NCBI GenBank assembly: GCA_035771175.1 | Contig: CM069593.1 | Location: 38,298,241-38,362,240 of the forward strand | DNA length: 64,000 nucleotides | Origin: Paratinospora sagittata | Lineage: Eukaryota; Streptophyta; Magnoliopsida; Ranunculales; Menispermaceae | Direction: 5' to 3' | Notes under the pieces: model-generated | Seen by the model: only the letters and a program-made list of their open reading frames with translations | The model's database searches: none | Told to the model about the DNA's origin: nothing | Shown here: one piece after another, positions 57,797 through 64,000 of the stretch | Position numbering within the stretch: position 1 is the stretch's first letter | How the letters are laid out: each line of letters starts with the position of its first letter | Translations under genes and position numbers: made by a program

Positions 57797-58969
57797 TACC
57801 ATTGTATTAAACAAAGGAAGTGTACCTTTCACCACATTATTATCATCTGGAAGGGGTTGCTGAGCCACGGCGTAGGTTCTTTCTTGTTGCCTTTGTCCCT
57901 GGTTTTGGTGGTTCTGCCTGGGCTAGGGGTTTATAGTAGGTGGGGCTTGTTGGACTGGGACTGTAAGAACTGGCTGCTGCGGTTGTGGAATGTGGGGACA
58001 GCCTTTTTCAGGGCCTTATTGGCCGCAATTGTAACAAGTCAACCTCTGATGGTGAGGCGTTTGTTGTTGGTTCAATTGGCTGTGCTGATTGTGGTGTTCC
58101 TGGCCACCACCTCTCTCATTGCCATTAGGGCTACCTCCCCTGCCATTGCAACTTCCCCTGTTGTAATTTTGAAAACCCTATTGGTCGGGGTTAAAAGTTT
58201 CGGCTGCAGGTGCAACGGCATCTTGCTTTTGCATGGGGGTTGGGAAGGCAGGGTTTGTACTCTGATAGGGCTTCTTCCTGTTGCCCTACTGGGAAAAATT
58301 TGCCACCAGTTCTTCTTTGTTCTTGCTCCATTGTTTTTTGCTCAAAGTTCATGGCCATATTGACTAGCTCCCTGTAATTCTTGAGCTCCAAAATTGACAA
58401 GGCCTGTCGAATGACTGGACGAAAGCCATTATAGAATTTCTCAACTTTATCTCGCTCCGTTGAGATGGTGGAAAGAGATAAGACTGATAGTTCCTTGAAC
58501 CTGACAGCATACTCACGGACTGTCATGTTGCCCTAGTAAAACCTAGCAAACTTCTGGTGTTCACTGCGCTAGGGAAGTACTCATCAATGAATAGTGACTC
58601 AAATTCCAACCAAGGCATGTATGTTACATTGACATTTGGGTCTTTCTTCACCGTAGTCCACCAAGAGTTAGCTCCACCAACAAGTTGGTAGGAAGCTAGT
58701 AGAATTTTCTGACCCTCTTCGACTCCCATAGCCACAAGAGCTTTTTTTGACTCATCAAGCCATTTTTGCGCTTCATCCGCATCAATGGTGCCAGAAAAGG
58801 TAAGGGGTTATAACCTTTTATATTTTGTGATCTGGTCGGTTTGGCTCTCCGACCCAGATTGAACAGGTGCCTGGAAGGTGATCACCTGATTGGCCGTAGT
58901 CTCACGTCAATCGTTTGTACAGTCACTTTATCGCCTCAATGAATCCGACAAAAAAGTGTTTCATGCCCG
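57797..58969 (-). pseudogene. Element D gag (C-terminal two thirds) and start of protease
   Basis: From 58969: MKHFFVGFIEAIK, then shifted frames. LLASYQLVGGANSWWTTVKK and MPWLEFESLFIDEYFPSAVN follow (58735-58560). Then MTVREYAVRFKELSVLSLST, GFRPVIRQALSILELKNYRE (58526-58330), Gly/Asn-rich linkers and a decayed zinc knuckle near 58030 reading CYNCGQ, a stop, then GPEKGC, with the His lost. Several stops. It continues into 53136 when E1 is removed and is preceded by 61864-62037 when E2 is removed. Confidence 0.8.
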
Positions 58970-59228
58970 TGTTGGTCCACCCAAGAGGGGGCGAATTGGG
59001 TGAGATGGTCAATTTTAAATATCTCTCCCCATAACTTAGTGATATACATAAGTGTATTGGAATTGAATGCAAAACTAGAACACAGACTAAATTGCAAACG
59101 TGAGACACACAAGATTTATAGTGGTCGGCCGAGCCTATGTCCACTACTTAATCTCCCGATTAGGATTTTCTCAATCCACTAACTGATTCTCTTACGAGTA
59201 AGAACCAAACCGTTACAACTGTCTTTTT

Positions 59229-59575
59229 ACAGGTTAAAGGCAAACCTATCCTTTGACGGGCTAAGGATGAACCAAATTTTCTTTTTTCAGGATGAAGAGA
59301 AACCCATGTTCCTTTTACGGGATAAGGAAGAACTGTTTTCCTTTTACGGGATAAGGAAGAACTGTAATCCTTTTACGGGATATGGAAGAACCGTGATCTT
59401 TTTACGGGATAAGGAACAATCGTTTCTCTTTTACAAGTTAAGAGAAAACCTATCCTTTTATAGGTTAACGACAAACTTATCCTTTTACGAGATGAGGATG
59501 AACCGGTTTCCTACTTGCAGGTGAGGATGAACCTTTTCTCTTTTACAGGTTCAGAGATAACCTTACCTGATTTCA
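59229..59575 (+). repeat. About 29-bp tandem array, about 11 units, in E2
   Basis: Units follow CCTTTTACGGGATAAGGAAG-like sequence with variable flanks; several units are near-identical in the centre (59310-59420) and diverge outward. No palindromic unit and no fixed spacer, so it is not a CRISPR array. Confidence 0.85.
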
Positions 59576-60544
59576 ATCCTGAAATCATTAAGTGAAATAC
59601 ATTCACTTGTCCTTATTGTTTCATTCTAGAAACACACCAGCATTACAACACAATAATGTTGGTTCTAACTGAGTAGAACACTTTACAATTAAGCTCATTA
59701 CATAGCATTACAAAGATATGAAATATGAATACGTAATGCTAAGTTGAAATACACCTACAGTCCTTTACCTTTCAATGTTCGGTATTGCTCAACTGCAGTT
59801 TCGAAAAGCATGAGTTATGTGATATGAAAATCAGTGCTTCTTCGAAAATAATATGATACCAAATAAACATTGACGTAAAAACAGAAAGGACCAGTGTAAA
59901 TCAAAGACACGGACAATTTTCAAACTAGATAGAATATAAGTATGAAAACTTCTGGTTCAGTGATCAGTAATTAACATAACTACTGATATAGTTCAATATT
60001 ATACTTAAGATATGAAATCAAGTACGACTGTATATCTTGAACTATTTCTCAAATTTTATCTTCAACAAGAATGAAATCAAGTATGAATCAGTGCTGAGAA
60101 TTTGAGTAGATACCAATAAAAATAGACTTTCAAAGATAGAATGTAATTGAAGTTCAATATGAAAATTTGGTATCGGTGAAAAATACTTTGAAAGTTTAGA
60201 TAATGAAAAACATTTTGACACAAACTAACTTTCAAAAAGTATTGGCACAATACAAACAGATTGGCAAATTGTTTGATCCTAAGTGCTGGTATTTATAGAC
60301 TTAGTGGGACATAGTCGTTAGATATTTGAAGTTCAAATAATATGAACGTTTACATACAACGGCTCGAATGTTATATGAAAATGGCAACTGCAATTTTCAC
60401 TAACATTCTGGTTCTTTTTAGATTTCATGAAAAAGGAAAGTCTTAGAAAAACTTAATTCATCTGATAAATCTGAAAAGGACTTTCTGCAAAGGTTTGTTC
60501 TAAAAAAGTAAACTTACGTAGTGTACTTGTTAAAACACTGTTGA

Positions 60545-61262
60545 ATTAGCGTCCTAATTCCGTAATCAGTGTCCTAACGCATAATATCAACTTTGTCATT
60601 TTATTCCTTGAGTGCGCTCATTATGTATAAGCGTCCTGCTGAACACTTAAGTGAGGGTGCTACTGAAGCGTGAGCGTCCTGACTTACTTTGACACTTAAA
60701 CGACTTAAACCTAAGGGCGTTAATGCACAGTTAGCGTCCTGCTTTAATTAAAAACAAATAAGTGCATGAGGGCGCTACTTTCCGAGTAAGCGTCCTACCT
60801 TTTAAAAACGTAAAACATAGAACATAATACGAGGGCGCTACAACTCTGTAAGCGTCCTACCACATATTTAAAACATTTGAAATTAAACACAAGTACGTTG
60901 AAAGACAATCAACGTCCTGAAAGTTACTAAGTTGATTCCCAAAGATGAAGGTGTTCCTATCCAGGCAGCGTCCTGATAGATTATTCAACTTATAACTATC
61001 AACGTCCTCAAAAAAACATTCTTTGAAGAACTTATGAAATCTTTCAGTGAGTTGATGCTGGGTCAATTTCCTAATAACTTCAGAGGTTGACTAATAAAGA
61101 AGGCTGCTACTATACAAGTAAGTGTCCTAATAAATTAGTTCAATTCAACCTTGAACTTTATCAGCGTCCTAATGAGTCGTCAGCGTCGTGTCGTCAGCGT
61201 CGAGTCATCAGCGTCCTGACTTAAAAAGTTCAGGAGAGCGTTGTTGTCTCATTAGCGTCTTG
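60545..61262 (+). repeat. AGCGTCCT array with stem-loop potential in E2
   Basis: About 16 copies of AGCGTCCT or one-base variants in 720 bp. Many are preceded 10-20 bases earlier by a partner such as GAGGGCGCTAC, so each pair can fold (for example 60766-60797 and 60830-60859). E1 has the same units in reverse at 53536-53660 and 56388-56760, including AGGACGCTTACTTATGAGTA. Confidence 0.8.
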
Positions 61263-61863
61263 AAAGACTTTTTAAAAATATTTTTGACTCGCCATTAAAT
61301 ATACGATAAATGCGAATAAAAACTCGATAAATTTCAAATTAAATATAAAAAATTAAATCATTTGAAATACCATAAAACGTATGATCAAAATATGCAAGTA
61401 TGCAAGTGATTTGTGCCTGGTTTTGGAAAACGTTTGAGCAATGTCAATTAGAGAAAGATATACCTTAAACACTTTGTATATTTCTCATTTCTCATAATCG
61501 TTAAATCCAACTCTTCATTATGAGATCTTTGGTGTGAACTTCGAGCTGTGTTGAATGTCTTGAACGTTGATCGAAAGATGAAGACTAGAAGCTTGATCGA
61601 ATTGTTTGAGTGAAGTGATCTTGAAATCCAGATATGATTGTTGAAGTCCTTTTGATTGAAACGATATTGACCGTTGGATAAGTCTTTGAGATCCTTGGTC
61701 GAGTCGTTCCTTGGCATTTTGCTTTTCCTTAGGTGCTGAGATAAGTTCTTGATAAATGCACGTTTAGCACCGAAAAGTACTTTGTTTGTGATCACCAAAA
61801 TATACTTTATCACAGTATATTTAGGGACGAGCTAAGTAATGAACTGTATAGGTTAACAGCCCG

Positions 61864-62037
61864 GAGGCATGATGAAGGGTGTAGGTTGAGGTGGCACTGT
61901 CTGTCCATAAGTGGTGGCAATGTCGTGTGCGGCCTGCTCCGTTCTTAGAGGCGGCTATTTTTTATTTTGTGTCTCAGGAGATGCCTCCTCTTTTGGAAGA
62001 ATTGTCGAGCGTGGCCTTCCTTTTTTCCTGGTTTGCA
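61864..62037 (-). pseudogene. Element D gag, N-terminal piece
   Basis: On the minus strand the reading QTRKKGRPRSTILPKEEASP, then TEQAAHDIATTYGQTVPPQP, aligns with gag of B and C. The start codon has been lost: B has AAAATGCAAACC, D has AAAATTGCAAACC. It is cut at 61864 by the E2 insertion and resumes at 58969. A CTCTTTGCCAG acceptor-like tract lies just upstream. Confidence 0.75.
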
Positions 62038-62765
62038 ATTTTCTCTCACTGGCAAAGAGAAAATAGAACTCATGTTTAGGAAATGTAGCCAAGTATAGTG
62101 ACATGATATAAAACCACCTATTTTTTGAGGTATGGTATAAAGTTTTGGTGAGAAATCAAAGAATCTCATGTGCCTCATATGTTTGGCTAAGGAATAAAAC
62201 AAGGTTGGAGTTTTTATATAATAAGTACAAAATCTTGAATGTATTTCAAATATTTTGTTTCTAGTCTTATGAACATACTTACCTTTTTGAAAATCCATAC
62301 GAGTCATAGAAATTCTGAGACTAGCCTTGACAAATGCCTTAGTCTAGCGTTTTATCGCAATCTTATGTATTGAAACTCCTTTCCTTAGCCTTTCCGATTA
62401 TCATCCAAATTCTTGTGTCTCATACCACATGAATTTGGTAATAGGGGGTACAACCAAGTTAAGTTGTATGAACAGTCTCTAAAAACATCGGTTGGAGAGG
62501 AGTTCACTAATAGTATCATCCAAGTTTACTCATCCCATACCATGTAAACTTAGTTATAATCTTAGTGATTCAACTTTCTTAGATGTTTTCCATACAAGGT
62601 CATGGGTTTTCTTACTTCTAAAGTTTTATTTGGTATTTACTAATTTTGTTGTGTCCAAAGTTAGTGCTACAAAAGAAAATAATGGTTGTAAGTCGACCCA
62701 CCAAACATAGTCTCAAACAAAACATTTCATTCAAAAAAAATAAATTTACAATGCCAGTAAATTTT
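62038..62765 (-). other. ORF0-gag spacer of element D
   Basis: Non-coding. Plus-strand motif variants TTGTGTCTCATACCACATGA (about 62415) and CTCATCCCATACCATGTAAA (about 62530), plus a third shortened by deletion (about 62648), match the positions seen in B and C. Confidence 0.6.
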
Positions 62766-64000
62766 TCTAGTTCCCCTCCTACTATTCCTCCTAGTTCACC
62801 TACTAGTCGCGGAGTGACTACTAGAAGAAAGCTGAGAGGCGTTCTGTTGGTCTTCTAAGACTTGTATTTGGTCGATCATACTTCTAAATCATCACGCATT
62901 TCAACAAAATATGACATAATAGTTGTAATGTGTCATCTTGGTTGGCTAGCTGTCCCCTCGAGGTGGGTAGGCAGGTTGTCCCATCGACGGAAGGTAGGTT
63001 GTGGGCATTGTTGGAAATTGTTGGCCAGTTGGCTAACCCATTAGTGGAGTTGATAGGTAGGTCAGTCCATTTGTGGGGAGCCTTCTGGAGTTGGTCTATA
63101 AAAGGTTTCCCTTATTGGAACTTCTTGGAAGGTTGGATTTGCTTGTGTCAGAAAGTTTCAAAAAAATGGACTCATCGGGGTATCCTGCTTCCGAAGTTTG
63201 GTGCAGCCGAATTTTGAGGTGATTGGTTCATAGGGAATTGTGGAGTCGGTTGATAGGGTACTTCCTAAGTTTGAATTCTTTGAGGCGTCATATTCCCTTA
63301 GGCCGGGGGGTTCCAGAAAGGTAGACTTACCAAAACTCCCTGTCCCCCTTGATCTGGCTTGGGTTGGTCAAAGTTTCCTTCTTGGTTCCCAAAGATTTCA
63401 TCTTTCGTGACCCATTGTTGATTAGGTTGTTCATTGTTTGAGTCTGGGTCTATCTCAGTCCTCGGCCTTACTTCTTTATTTGGCATTCCTCTGGTAGGAA
63501 TCTTCGTAGACCACTGATTGTGTCGTAACTAGCCCATTCATTATTTTTCTCCAAAGTGGCTCCAAATAATTCTTCATCGGTCACCCCTCCTTTTGACTTG
63601 AAGGTTTTGGAATAGGAGGCCAATGAAACCATTTTCGTAATCGGTAAAGAAGATTCATCAAAGGTATTAAGGTTTGCCTCGGCTAGCAACTTCATGATTA
63701 AAGCTCCATAGCCGAGGTGTTCCTTTTGGTTAGGGTTTTGGGTTACTCTGGCTATCTGTCGAATGATGATGTGAGGTACGGAGATGGAAGTTCCCTTGTC
63801 TAGGCAATATAAGACAAGGAGCTGAGCACTTGTCATCATGCTTCTACTCACTACTTCAGGCAGGATATTATCAACTACAATCTTCCCAAGGCCTGCAAGG
63901 TTTGGTCTTAGGAGTGTATTTGAAAGGCGGACCTATTTCTTGTCGGTGTATGCCTTCGGAGTGAGAGAGGTGAATAGTAGTTCTTTTGATTCTACGATCT
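62766..64000 (-). pseudogene. ORF0 of element D (N-terminal end outside window)
   Basis: The minus-strand frame from about 63851 reads TSAQLLVLYCLDKGTSISVP, HIIIRQIARVTQNPNQKEHL, GYGALIMKLLAEANLNTFDE and TDEELFGATLEKNNEWA, matching B and C. A second frame (63486-63298) has VTKDEIFGNQEGNFDQPKPD. Pro/Gln-rich and basic parts follow to about 62766 with several stops. The beginning of the ORF lies right of 64000. Confidence 0.6.

Larger units (their letters stand above)
58970..61858 (+). mobile_element. Element E2: LTR-like insertion without genes
   Basis: 2,889 bp, starting TGTTGGTCCACCCAAGAGGG and ending GGTTAACA, flanked by exact GCCCG copies (58965-58969 and 61859-61863). C has one GCCCGGAGGCATGA at the matching place. 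It encodes no protein. Contents in order: conserved start, GATTTATAGTGGTCGGCC stretch (about 59110), tandem array (59229-59575), AT-rich middle, AGCGTCCT array, unique end. TG..CA ends and a 5-bp duplication fit an LTR insertion; probably a solo LTR. Confidence 0.8.
45219..64000 (-). mobile_element. Element D: Ty3/gypsy, third family, with four nested insertions (runs off window)
   Basis: Minus-strand segments: ORF0 (64000-62766), spacer, gag start (62037-61864), E2 insertion, rest of gag and protease start (58969-57797), E1 insertion (itself holding G2), protease to integrase (53136-50588), family-F solo LTR, integrase end and chromodomain (47532-46850), ORF3, LTR (46342-45219). Taking out the insertions restores the order seen in C. 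Its 5' LTR is beyond the window. Confidence 0.85.

Noticed and set aside
59229..59575. CRISPR-like look of regularly spaced repeats
   Set aside because: Direct degenerate minisatellite with no unique fixed-length spacers, in a plant LTR-like element.
60545..61262. Tandem gene or ORF content in the AGCGTCCT array
   Set aside because: No frame stays open; the signal is in short paired words, not codons.

Overview
The window is nuclear DNA of a flowering plant, most likely a eudicot. It is AT-rich and dominated by LTR retrotransposons. The one convincing host gene is an intact DYW-class pentatricopeptide-repeat (PPR) gene, a family expanded only in land plants. I cannot name the species. No rRNA gene, tRNA gene, CRISPR array or bacterial operon was seen. 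Nearly all other protein-like stretches are decayed retroelement genes carrying stops, frameshifts and deletions.

Layout, left to right. 1-2081 is a long LTR (family 1, sense +) sitting in a broken copia element (2082-2779), followed by a gypsy RT relic. 3999-6486 is the PPR gene with one intron, followed by a SINE-like unit and a LINE fragment. 8039-19542 is Ty3/gypsy element A (minus strand, family 1); its left LTR is split by a solo LTR (9358-11617, target duplication ATATA) and its right LTR is cut short. 19543-22150 is the LTR, primer site and gag of a second gypsy family (F). 22537-23703 is the N-terminal part of a Helitron helicase. 23704-32736 (B, plus) and 32741-42953 (C, minus) are two copies of a third gypsy family lying tail to tail. 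42954-45218 holds AT-rich DNA, a threefold tandem repeat, two large hairpins, a GC-rich repeat fragment and a copia fragment. 45219-64000 is element D (third family, minus), broken by a solo LTR of family F (47533-50582, duplication GGATT) and by two related LTR-like elements, E1 (53137-57791, itself holding a solo LTR) and E2 (58970-61858, duplication GCCCG).

The third gypsy family (B, C, D) is the most interesting system. Besides gag-pol it carries an extra ORF before gag (ORF0) and a 171-codon ORF after the chromodomain (ORF3, the same length in B and C). Splice-acceptor-like tracts lie just before ORF0 and gag, and a motif resembling TGGTATGGGACACAA is repeated between ORF0 and gag. E1 and E2 carry arrays of a motif able to form short stem-loops around AGCGTCCT. 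Two adjacent foldback elements at 43919-44578 have arms of 116 and 146 bp; the second has a tRNA-like loop.

No pathway joins these genes. The PPR protein probably acts in organellar RNA editing. The rest records repeated retroelement insertion, LTR-LTR recombination leaving solo LTRs, and decay.
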